Notes under the pieces: generated by a model | Seen by the model: only the letters and a program-made list of their open reading frames with translations | Databases searched by the model: none | Told to the model about the DNA's origin: nothing | Source of the DNA: Putridiphycobacter sp045110285 | GTDB lineage: Bacteria; Bacteroidota; Bacteroidia; Flavobacteriales_D; Crocinitomicaceae | Direction: 5' to 3' | Assembly: GCA_045110285.1 (NCBI GenBank) | Contig: JBGCGA010000016.1 | Coordinates: 18,281 to 82,280, forward strand | Length of the DNA stretch: 64,000 nt | Shown: in pieces, positions 17,001 through 23,965 of the stretch | Position numbering within the stretch: position 1 is the stretch's first letter | Layout: the number at the start of each line of letters is the position of its first letter | Made by a program: the position numbers and the translations under genes

Positions 17001-18913
17001 TAGCCGGAACAGTTTCTTCTAGTTCGTATAATTTGTCAGGAACAGTTTCTAACATAACTTCTACAAACCAAGTAAAACTATTGCTTAATGGTGTGGCAAA
17101 GCCTGTGAACTTAACAAATGGCAATATTTCTGCTAATTTAATTCTTAAGAGTGGAATAAATAATATTGTTGTAACTGGAACCAATGCTTGTGGAAATGAT
17201 GCTAAAACTATAGTTGTTAATTATACACCTTGCTTGAAACCATTGGTGAAAATGACAAGCGGTGCAAGTACTGTGAGTTCAAGTACATATTTGTTATCAG
17301 CTAATGTTACCAATACCACTAACAAAAATCAAGTTACAGTAAAACTTAATGGCATTTCAGTGCCATTTAGTTTGGTAGCCAATAAACTGACTGCTAATCT
17401 AAATCTTAAGATTGGCAATAACGCAATTGTGGTTTCTGTTCAGAACCTATGCGGAAAGGATTCCAAGTCGGCTACTGTAAATTATAGCCCTTGTCAGCCA
17501 GTTAAATTGAGTATGGTGAAGCCTTCAAGTTCTTCGGTTTCCACTAAAACCAGTACTTATCAAATTGTTGCTAAGTTTAGTGGAGATCTTCAAAAACAGG
17601 GAACTTCAGTGAAATTAAATGGAAATAGTATTCCATTTAATTTCAATACAACTCTCAATACAATAACTGTGAATGCTTCAGGCTTAGTAAACGGTATTAA
17701 TTCAGTTTTAATTACAGCAAACGGAACTTGTGGAAAAGATGTTTTAAACTACAAAATTACTGCAAATACTTGTGTGCCTCCTACAGTTAATGTTCTGGCA
17801 AGTGGTTCACAAAAAATCACAACAGTAAAGTCGTTAAATTATAGTTATTCTGCAATTGTTTCAGGAATGACTAGCAAAACTGGCATTACTTTAAAGCTTA
17901 ATGGTCGTTCAGTATCGTTTAATTATTCGGTAAATACTGGAAAATTGAGCGCTCAATTGACATTGAAAGAGGGAACAAACACTATTGTACTTTCAGCTGC
18001 AAACACTTGTGGTAATGCCTCTAAAGCAATTACAGTTAATGCTAATACATGTGTTACACCCAAGCTTACAGCAATTACTCCAAGAATTACGACAACAACT
18101 GATAAAAGTAGCCAGCTGTTAACAGTAGCAGCCGTTGGAGTGAATAGTGTTAATGAGGTTACTGTAAAATTAAATGGAGTAAACATCAAGAAATCACTGA
18201 ACAGAGGTAAGATTTCAGTTTCTGCTACTAATCTTAAAATTGGGTTGAATACGGTTGTGGTTTCAGTAACAAACAGATGTGGAACGTCTTCTGTTACTTA
18301 CAGAATTACAAGAAAAACTTGTGCAAAGCCAGTTATAAAGCAACTTAGTAATGCAACGAAAGTAACTGTTTTAACATTTCCTTATTTAGCCACCGTAACT
18401 GGTGTGCCTAGCAAAGCTAGTATTAGCTTAAAAGTAAATAGTAAAGCAGTGCCCTTCACTTATAATACAAAAACAGGTCGTGTTTCAGCAACTTTAAGTT
18501 TAGTTGAAGGTAAAAACACAGTGTTGTTGACATCTAATAATAATTGCGGAAATTCAACAAAGTCGCATACTATTACAGCAACTACCTGTAAAACGCCTGA
18601 AATAAAAGTTGGGTATCCAACCAATACAAGTATTACTACTGCAAATACTACGTTTTCATTAATTGCAATAGGTATAAATGTTAGTCAGTCAGATATTAAA
18701 GTGACAAATAATGGGGCTACTATTCCGTTCTCTTTTAATAGTACAACTGGAAAAATTACTGTAGCGGTTGCTAATATGAGCTCAGGTATTAACAGAATAA
18801 AAATAAAGGGTTCGAATGCTTGTGGAAATTCTCAAATAGAATATGTTATTACATACACTGGTACTAGCAACAAAAGGTCCGGAGGAGGGTCGTCTCCGCA
18901 AAAAAGAAACTAA
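14072..18913 (+). CDS. Giant exported protein: N-terminal barrel-like domain plus 14 Ig-like repeats
   Basis: A 1613-residue protein whose function I do not recognise. Residues 1-20 are a signal peptide (LLAFILLTGLNSFGQ). Residues ~25-280 look like a small outer-membrane beta-barrel: alternating strands such as FYLGFNFGGTYHS, GGAGFTFGYSFGM, NFFVLGGVGTTKYG, SLGAGIERQITPNAAFQL and a closing YHYASAGIKVYLRG. A proline-rich linker (RPNPNPPVQGR) leads to 14 tandem repeats of 85-97 residues, each with N-GxxV-type and LxxGxNxxxVxxxNxxG motifs. The end is basic and glycine-rich (GGGSSPQKRN) with no type IX sorting domain. It has its own promoter element and a strong terminator, so it is monocistronic. 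The repeats could be periplasmic, as in OmpA, or exposed, as in inverse autotransporters; sequence alone does not decide. Confidence 0.85.
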   Translation: MKNLYTLLAFILLTGLNSFGQGKVDYQTRSKFYLGFNFGGTYHSNTEVDVNRLYRGGAGFTFGYSFGMKPGNLLSVDLQARYLLAAYRGASDSKYTLNSNTNDILNLNEPALQPVLDYENAYGYYVPNFHTWVNDWSLELKLNTNRLRERTGWNFFVLGGVGTTKYGTRIDFYDNTSAGQVKLEDDLFETKQSIISYETPIVKKRDWMPSLGAGIERQITPNAAFQLMGRMTWTRNNDFDGLANSFSGQASNSNDRYHYASAGIKVYLRGRTNNYVNEDDDPIVRPNPNPPVQGRMPVARFTTPNSSPITVSFSSYGVVALVQNVAGKQNITLTQNGQAVNNYSYNANTDKLNFNSQLVPGQNTFNITAVNNFGQAQDQTIIIYNPQVNTVNPPIVTITNPNSNAVTVQNSIYNFASTVLNVDGKQNISVFVNGNNQANFSYNTINNAVTLAINLIQGKNVVTITGTNSVGTDSETAEIIYRKPITAGPPPIVTILTPSANPFQTTLNSANVEATISNVSNKNNISVLINGASTNNFNFNINSGQINFVTNLIQGNNVVEVKAVNQFGQDAASTLIIYQPVQNVQLPVVAITSPANMSVYSVPIASIQGSALHVDSQSNVTVLINGQSTNNFSFNTGSKLVVFNAPLINGNNSIQIIGTNGDGQDQAQINVVYNKPIIKTPPVVNIIDPSVNNKTYSVSAITAKATVLNVSNKSNITVKVNGISTNNFSFNANSNLVTVPLNLNSGANILSVFAANNDGTDSDQKTILYKKVVTLNPPTVNFVNPNTSPVTVSTSNYIVTAATTNISSKSQIVLKQNGTVVNGNSYSFSGSTISFASALVTGNNIFEVSVTNTAGTDSKTTSIIYKKVVVPCTKPTIGYVAPAPNSTVSTAAQVIEAQVNNHIAGTVVNLKLNGASVGSMAFNSITQIAKKSVTLNQGTNTLEVTVSNSCGTNKSTFILYYKNTTPCNAPVVTLKSVAGTVSSSSYNLSGTVSNITSTNQVKLLLNGVAKPVNLTNGNISANLILKSGINNIVVTGTNACGNDAKTIVVNYTPCLKPLVKMTSGASTVSSSTYLLSANVTNTTNKNQVTVKLNGISVPFSLVANKLTANLNLKIGNNAIVVSVQNLCGKDSKSATVNYSPCQPVKLSMVKPSSSSVSTKTSTYQIVAKFSGDLQKQGTSVKLNGNSIPFNFNTTLNTITVNASGLVNGINSVLITANGTCGKDVLNYKITANTCVPPTVNVLASGSQKITTVKSLNYSYSAIVSGMTSKTGITLKLNGRSVSFNYSVNTGKLSAQLTLKEGTNTIVLSAANTCGNASKAITVNANTCVTPKLTAITPRITTTTDKSSQLLTVAAVGVNSVNEVTVKLNGVNIKKSLNRGKISVSATNLKIGLNTVVVSVTNRCGTSSVTYRITRKTCAKPVIKQLSNATKVTVLTFPYLATVTGVPSKASISLKVNSKAVPFTYNTKTGRVSATLSLVEGKNTVLLTSNNNCGNSTKSHTITATTCKTPEIKVGYPTNTSITTANTTFSLIAIGINVSQSDIKVTNNGATIPFSFNSTTGKITVAVANMSSGINRIKIKGSNACGNSQIEYVITYTGTSNKRSGGGSSPQKRN
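14957..18858 (+). repeat. 14 tandem ~90-residue repeats inside the giant protein gene
   Basis: Fourteen degenerate protein repeats (residues ~296-1595). Units 1-6 run PPxVxIxxP...NVxxKxNIxVxxNGxxxNNFSFN...LxxGxNxxxVxxxNxxGxDxxxxxIIY and contain no cysteine. Units 7-14 share the same plan, but each carries NxCGx near the end and a cysteine at the unit junction (TPC, SPC, NTC, KTC). The DNA copies have diverged, so the array is old, not a recent amplification. Confidence 0.85.
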
Positions 18914-18948
18914 AAAGAAAGGCTGGTAATTTTACCAGCCTTTCTTTT
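18913..18948 (+). terminator. Strong intrinsic terminator after the 14-repeat gene
   Basis: A near-perfect 17-bp inverted repeat (18913-18929 against 18932-18948) whose core is AAAGGCTGGTAA/TTACCAGCCTTT, ending in CTTTTGTTT. It immediately follows the stop codon. The remaining ~200 bp to the next gene is AT-rich, with a TAATTTTG at 19070-19077 as the only −7-like match. Confidence 0.88.
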
Positions 18949-19161
18949 GTTTAAAATTAATTACCAGAATCATTAAAGATCCAAATTTTAATAGTGCGTA
19001 TTTGTTTTTTCATAATGTAAAGTTTAATTTCTTTAAAGGTATCACACATTGCTATTGGTTCAAGTGCATTAATTTTGTTTAGAGTGGCTTATTTATTAAA
19101 ATGTATCAAATCGAAATTTATTGGTAGCGACTAAAACCATCTATTATTGTATATTTATAAT

Positions 19162-19953
19162 ATGAAAGATGATAGTAAAGTTTTATCAGCCATAATTATA
19201 GATGACGAGGATTTAGCAAGGAAAAATTTAGCTATGATGCTGAATGATAATTGTCCTGAAGTTAATTTGATCGGAGAGGCTTCAAATATTATTGATGCAA
19301 AAATTTTGATTGAATCAAAGCACCCTGATGTCATCTTTTTGGATATTAGAATGCCGCGTGGTTCTGAAGGCTTTGAACTATTAGATTCAATTGAAAAAAG
19401 AGATTTTTTTGTAGTTTTTGTCACCGCATTTAAGGATTATGCAATGAAAGCATTTAATGCCAATGCGATTCATTATGTATTAAAGCCCATTGATGTTGAC
19501 GAATTGATAAATGCCACCACAAAAATTTTAGAAGCAAAGTCTGTTTTTAAAGAACTTCCTGAAAATTACATTACTTATTTTGATTCTTTAAAAAATCTTT
19601 CTGCTGATTTAGAGAATAAAGGTTACGGTAAAAAAATTGCCATTTCGCATACAAAAGGAATAAAACTAATTGAAACAAAAAATATAGTATACCTGGAGGC
19701 CGCAGGAAATTGCACAATGCTTCATTTTGCAGATGGCAAAAGATATTTAGATACGAGAACTTTAAAGGTTTATGAAGGGATTTTAAACCCTGAAGAATTT
19801 TATCGTATTCATAAGTCTCATATTATTAATTTAGACGGCCTAAAAGAATATTTAAATGAAGATGGACATATGGCCATTCTTAAAAATGGGAAAGTTTTAC
19901 CAGTTGCCAGAAATAGAGTGTCAAGCTTTGTGAAAACACTAAAAAAACTATAG
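19162..19953 (+). CDS. LytTR-family response regulator
   Basis: A 263-residue two-component regulator. ATG 19162 is preferred over an upstream TTG because the receiver domain starts directly after it. Receiver (residues ~8-125): acidic pair IIIDDEDLA, phosphoacceptor Asp61 in DVIFLDIRMPRG, FVTAFKDYAMKAF and the switch Lys in YVLKPIDVDEL. LytTR DNA-binding domain (~160-263): IAISHTKGIKLIETKNIVYL, EAAGNCTMLHF, FYRIHKSHIINL. The cognate kinase begins 1 nt after its stop, so the pair is co-transcribed and presumably co-translated. Likely targets are unknown; LytTR regulators bind direct repeats in promoters. Confidence 0.93.
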   Translation: MKDDSKVLSAIIIDDEDLARKNLAMMLNDNCPEVNLIGEASNIIDAKILIESKHPDVIFLDIRMPRGSEGFELLDSIEKRDFFVVFVTAFKDYAMKAFNANAIHYVLKPIDVDELINATTKILEAKSVFKELPENYITYFDSLKNLSADLENKGYGKKIAISHTKGIKLIETKNIVYLEAAGNCTMLHFADGKRYLDTRTLKVYEGILNPEEFYRIHKSHIINLDGLKEYLNEDGHMAILKNGKVLPVARNRVSSFVKTLKKL

Positions 19954-19954
19954 T

Positions 19955-22891
19955 TTGAATAAGATAGTTTTTCTTTTTGTTGGCTTGTGGATGAATTTAT
20001 CCTTTAGTCAGCACTATAATTTTATACCCTATGGTGTTAGTGACGGTATTGCTCAGTCACAGATTTCAGACATTTGTCAAGATCAATTAGGAAATTTATG
20101 GATTGGTACTCAGTCTGGATTAAGCCGTTTTGACAGCAAAAATTTTGTCAATTTTTCTATGGATGATGGATTGGCGGACAATATTATATCCAAAGTTATT
20201 GTTTCGGATTCAGGTGACTTTTGGGCAATAACACCCAGTGGAATTTCTAAATACAACCATGGGGAGTTTGAAACTTATTATTTTGATGAAAAGCAAAAAA
20301 TTAAAGATGTTATTTATTTCGAAAACAACCTCTTGTTGGCCACTAATCAAACCCTAATAAAATATAAAGACAACAGTTTTACTGTCATCTACAAATCAGA
20401 AGATCCAAATTTGAAAATTAATGCACTTGAATTGCTAAATGAAAGTGTTCTGCTGTGTGCCACAAACGACGGCGTCTATCAATACACTAACGACGGGTTT
20501 GATAAATTTCCGTTGGTAGGTTTAAAGGGGTTGAATCTCAGTGATATTAAAATGCGTGGCCACCAACTTGTGTTAGCCTCTTTTAATGCCGGAATTATAG
20601 AATATAATTTAAAGTCAGATTTGTTTACTGAATATACGGTGCAGGGTATTCCTATTAGGAGTTTATTCGTTGATGCAGTTAGTATATGGGCTGCTTCTAA
20701 TTTTGGAGTGATTGAAATAAGAAATGGACAAGTTAATTACTACACTGAAGAAAACGGTTTAAGTATTAATTCTATTAAAACCGTGTTTAAGGATATGGAA
20801 AGCAATCTATGGATTGCAACTTATGGGAAAGGTTTATTAAAGTTCACTGGAAATGGGATTACCAGCTATTCTTCAGCTGACGGGTTGAGTTCTGATATTG
20901 TCATGTCAATTAGTCAATTTTCGAATGGTGATTTTGCTTTTGGAACTTATGATAAAGGGCTTAGTATTCTTCATTCAGACAAAAATGTTGAGGTAATAAA
21001 TAATGGGACTGGACTCAAGCATAATTCGGTTTGGACAACATTTGTAGATTCTAATGATTTGTGCTGGATTGGTACGACTAAAGGGCTGCAGTGTGTTCAA
21101 AATGGATTGTTTGTAAAAAAAAATATTACTGATCAAATTCAACGCAAAATTAGAAGTATTGCAACTCGCAAAAATATGATGTTTTTTGCTGGAAACTCAG
21201 GTCTGTGGATGATCAGAAATGATAGTTTACGAAGAGTTTCAAGTACGATAGATTTCAATATTTATAAAGTCGCGATTTCTGATGAGATGATATATTTAGC
21301 GACAAATGAAGGTTTGTTTTTCCAAAAGTTAACCGAATTAGGTAGTCCATTTATAAAAATAGATCTACCACAAGAAAGTATAAACACCATTGCAATCGAT
21401 AAATTCGAAAATATTTGGGTAGGCACAGTTAATGGCTTGTATATTGTGTCAAACAATCAGTATTATTCTGTTTTTGAATTAGATAAGAATAATTATAAAT
21501 CAAAAAATATTTCAGGAATCATAAAAGATAGGCAAAATAGAATGTGGGTTAGTACTACCCACGGCCTTTATATGGCCATAAATAATGGCCCAGGTGGAGG
21601 ATTTGCGGTGATTAATCAATACACATTATCTGAGGGCTTAATTGATATGGAATCAAATTTAAATGCTTTGTTTCAGGATAAAAGTGGGAAAATATGGATG
21701 GGAACTTCAAGTGCCTTGGTCCGAATTAATCCTGTTTTGAACCCTGTATTATTCAGCTATAATTTGCCAAACCTGTCAATTACTGGAATACGATTATTTA
21801 AGGAAGCATTTAATTATTCTGACTATGAAATTGATGATCTATTAGTCTCTGGAGTGCCTTCGTCAATTGTTTTGCCGCATACGAAAAACCATCTTACATT
21901 TGATTTTATAGGGGTTAATAACAAGAATCCGGAAAAGGTATATTATACTTATCGCTTACTTGGTGCGGAAGATAAATGGTCGCCGTTAACAAAAGAAAAC
22001 TATGCTAGTTATTCATTTATTAGCCCGGGTGAGTATGAATTCCAAGTAAAGTCTGCCAATAAAAATTTAGAGTGGACCGAACCAATAAGCATCAAAATCT
22101 CGATTACAGCTCCTTATTGGAAAAGGTGGTGGTTTATTATATTGGTTTCATTCGCTATTATAGCCTTTGCGTACTATTTATTGAGAGCAAGAATAACTGT
22201 TATCAAGCAAAAGAAGGATAACGAACGTCTGATTTCTGAAAATAAATTGAGAAATCTAGAGCAACAATCGCTGAATGCCAGTATGAACAGACATTTTATT
22301 TTTAATTCCTTGAATTCGATTCAATACTTTATCAATAGTTCTGATAAAAAATCTGCCAATAAATATTTGTCCAGCTTTGCTCAATTAATTAGAAAAAACT
22401 TGGATAGTTCCACACAGCATAATTTTTTAGTGTCGTTGAATGATGAGATTGAAAGAATAGGACTTTACCTCACTTTAGAAAAAATGAGGTTTGATGAAAA
22501 GTTTGAATATGAACTTAATGTTGAGCCCGGTATTGATTCAGAAATGATACAGGTTCCGTCAATGATATTGCAGCCTTTTGTTGAAAATAGTATAATTCAC
22601 GGTGTTTTACCTAAATCAGAAAAAGGCTATATTGTAATTTCTATCAAGGAAGAAAACGACTTTATAATTTTTGAAGTAACTGATGACGGAGTAGGAATAG
22701 ACTCAAGCCTTAGTCAAAAAGATAATTTTGCAGGTGATCATAAATCTCAAGGAATGGAAATTACGGCTAACCGAATTGATTTATTACGAAGAATTAATGG
22801 AGATAAATTAATTATTATTGGGCCATTTCAGATCAATAAAGAAGGAAAATCTTTGGGAACTAAGGTAATTATTAAAATGCCAGTATATTGA
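19955..22891 (+). CDS. Propeller-type sensor histidine kinase (LytS/His_kinase family)
   Basis: A 978-residue membrane kinase with a TTG start, needed to include the signal peptide (KIVFLFVGLWMNLSFSQ). The periplasmic part (~20-610) is made of two-component-regulator propeller repeats of the form LGNLWIGTQSGLSRFD, SNLWIATYGKGLLKF, GKIWMGTSSALVRI, followed by a Y_Y_Y domain (TYRLLGAEDKWSPL, SPGEYEFQVKSANK). One membrane helix is at ~722-742 (WWFIILVSFAIIAFAYYLL). The cytoplasmic kinase has the phospho-acceptor His780 in NRHFIFNSLNSIQYF, the N-box-like LQPFVENSIIHGV and DDGVGI. It pairs with the LytTR regulator 1 nt upstream, and a CoA-transferase gene follows after 1 nt. The ligand is unknown. 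Confidence 0.92.
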   Translation: MNKIVFLFVGLWMNLSFSQHYNFIPYGVSDGIAQSQISDICQDQLGNLWIGTQSGLSRFDSKNFVNFSMDDGLADNIISKVIVSDSGDFWAITPSGISKYNHGEFETYYFDEKQKIKDVIYFENNLLLATNQTLIKYKDNSFTVIYKSEDPNLKINALELLNESVLLCATNDGVYQYTNDGFDKFPLVGLKGLNLSDIKMRGHQLVLASFNAGIIEYNLKSDLFTEYTVQGIPIRSLFVDAVSIWAASNFGVIEIRNGQVNYYTEENGLSINSIKTVFKDMESNLWIATYGKGLLKFTGNGITSYSSADGLSSDIVMSISQFSNGDFAFGTYDKGLSILHSDKNVEVINNGTGLKHNSVWTTFVDSNDLCWIGTTKGLQCVQNGLFVKKNITDQIQRKIRSIATRKNMMFFAGNSGLWMIRNDSLRRVSSTIDFNIYKVAISDEMIYLATNEGLFFQKLTELGSPFIKIDLPQESINTIAIDKFENIWVGTVNGLYIVSNNQYYSVFELDKNNYKSKNISGIIKDRQNRMWVSTTHGLYMAINNGPGGGFAVINQYTLSEGLIDMESNLNALFQDKSGKIWMGTSSALVRINPVLNPVLFSYNLPNLSITGIRLFKEAFNYSDYEIDDLLVSGVPSSIVLPHTKNHLTFDFIGVNNKNPEKVYYTYRLLGAEDKWSPLTKENYASYSFISPGEYEFQVKSANKNLEWTEPISIKISITAPYWKRWWFIILVSFAIIAFAYYLLRARITVIKQKKDNERLISENKLRNLEQQSLNASMNRHFIFNSLNSIQYFINSSDKKSANKYLSSFAQLIRKNLDSSTQHNFLVSLNDEIERIGLYLTLEKMRFDEKFEYELNVEPGIDSEMIQVPSMILQPFVENSIIHGVLPKSEKGYIVISIKEENDFIIFEVTDDGVGIDSSLSQKDNFAGDHKSQGMEITANRIDLLRRINGDKLIIIGPFQINKEGKSLGTKVIIKMPVY

Positions 22892-22892
22892 T

Positions 22893-23960
22893 ATGGTGAA
22901 GGATATTGAAGACCTTATTATTGTTGAAATAGCAAGTGTTTTGGCAGGGCCTTCTGTGGGAATGTTTTTTGCTGAACTTGGATCAAGGGTCATTAAAATT
23001 GAGCCAAAGCCTGTTGGGGGTGATGTGACCAGAAAATGGAAACTACCTGCCGAAGATCGAAGCTCTTCAATATCTGCCTATTTTTCTTCAGTTAATTACA
23101 AAAAGGAATACCGTTTAGTTGATTTTAATGTTGAACAGGAATTAAAAGATACCATCAGAACTATTGCAACGGCAGATATTTTAATAACTAATTTTAAAAA
23201 GGGAGATGATCTAAAGTTTAAATTGGATTATAAATCCCTGAAAAAAATGAATCCAAATTTGATTTATGGAGCAATAAATGGATTTGGTGAAGACAGCGAT
23301 AGGGTTGCTTACGATCTTATCCTTCAGGCGGAAAGCGGTTTCATGTCAATGAATGGCACGAAAGATTCCGCACCAATTAAAATGCCTGTCGCTTTAATTG
23401 ATGTTCTTGCTGGGCACCAATTAAAGGAAGGGATATTATTGGCCCTTTTGAATCGTGAAAAAAATGGAGGAGCTAAGGTTACGGTTTCATTATTTGATGC
23501 AGCCGTTTCTTCACTAGTTAATCAAGCCAGTAATTATTTAATGTCAGGTCATATTGCTGAACCTTTGGGTAGTTTGCATCCAAATATTGCACCTTACGGA
23601 GAAATATTTAGAACTGCAGATGAGCGGATTATTACATTTGCTATTGGAAGTCAAAAACAATTCAAAAAATTGCTTAGTTTTTTTAAATTGTCTGAACTTT
23701 ACGTAGATCCTAGATTTAATGAAAATAGTAGTAGAGTCAGAAATAGAGCGGAGCTATCTATTATTCTCTCAAAATCAATTAGCTGTCAAAACCTGAGTGA
23801 CATTTTAAAGTTCTGTCATCAAAACTTTGTGCCAGTGGCCGAAATAAAAAATATAAAACAAGTTTTTGAGAGCACTGCAGCGAAAGCTATGATTCGCAAG
23901 GAAAACATTGCAGGTATTAAAACAAAACGAGTGAGTTCAATTGCATTTAGAACTAACTAA
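22893..23960 (+). CDS. CoA-transferase family III (CaiB/BaiF) protein
   Basis: A 355-residue cytosolic enzyme likely moving CoA between a carboxylic acid and an acyl-CoA. Family marks: LIIVEIASVLAGPSVGMFFAELGSRVIKIEP at the N-terminus (recognisable GPxxxxxLxxxGAxVIKxE pattern), MNPNLIYGAINGFGEDS, and YDLILQAESGFMSMNG, where the Asp is the family's catalytic residue. HPNIAPYGEIFRTADERII follows. At 355 residues it is slightly shorter than typical (~390-400), chiefly at the C-terminus. It begins 1 nt after the kinase gene, so the three genes form one operon; why a CoA-transferase travels with a sensor pair is unclear. Substrate not deducible. Confidence 0.88.
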   Translation: MVKDIEDLIIVEIASVLAGPSVGMFFAELGSRVIKIEPKPVGGDVTRKWKLPAEDRSSSISAYFSSVNYKKEYRLVDFNVEQELKDTIRTIATADILITNFKKGDDLKFKLDYKSLKKMNPNLIYGAINGFGEDSDRVAYDLILQAESGFMSMNGTKDSAPIKMPVALIDVLAGHQLKEGILLALLNREKNGGAKVTVSLFDAAVSSLVNQASNYLMSGHIAEPLGSLHPNIAPYGEIFRTADERIITFAIGSQKQFKKLLSFFKLSELYVDPRFNENSSRVRNRAELSIILSKSISCQNLSDILKFCHQNFVPVAEIKNIKQVFESTAAKAMIRKENIAGIKTKRVSSIAFRTN

Positions 23961-23965
23961 AGTCG

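Noticed and set aside
14957..18858. CRISPR-like or recent tandem DNA repeat array
   Set aside because: The repetition is at protein level with units of ~270 bases and strongly diverged DNA; no short identical repeats with unique spacers occur anywhere in the window.
19070..19077. TAATTTTG as promoter of the LytTR operon
   Set aside because: The −7 match is exact, but the nearest TTG is only 12 nt upstream and the element is 84 nt from the start; too weak to list as a feature.
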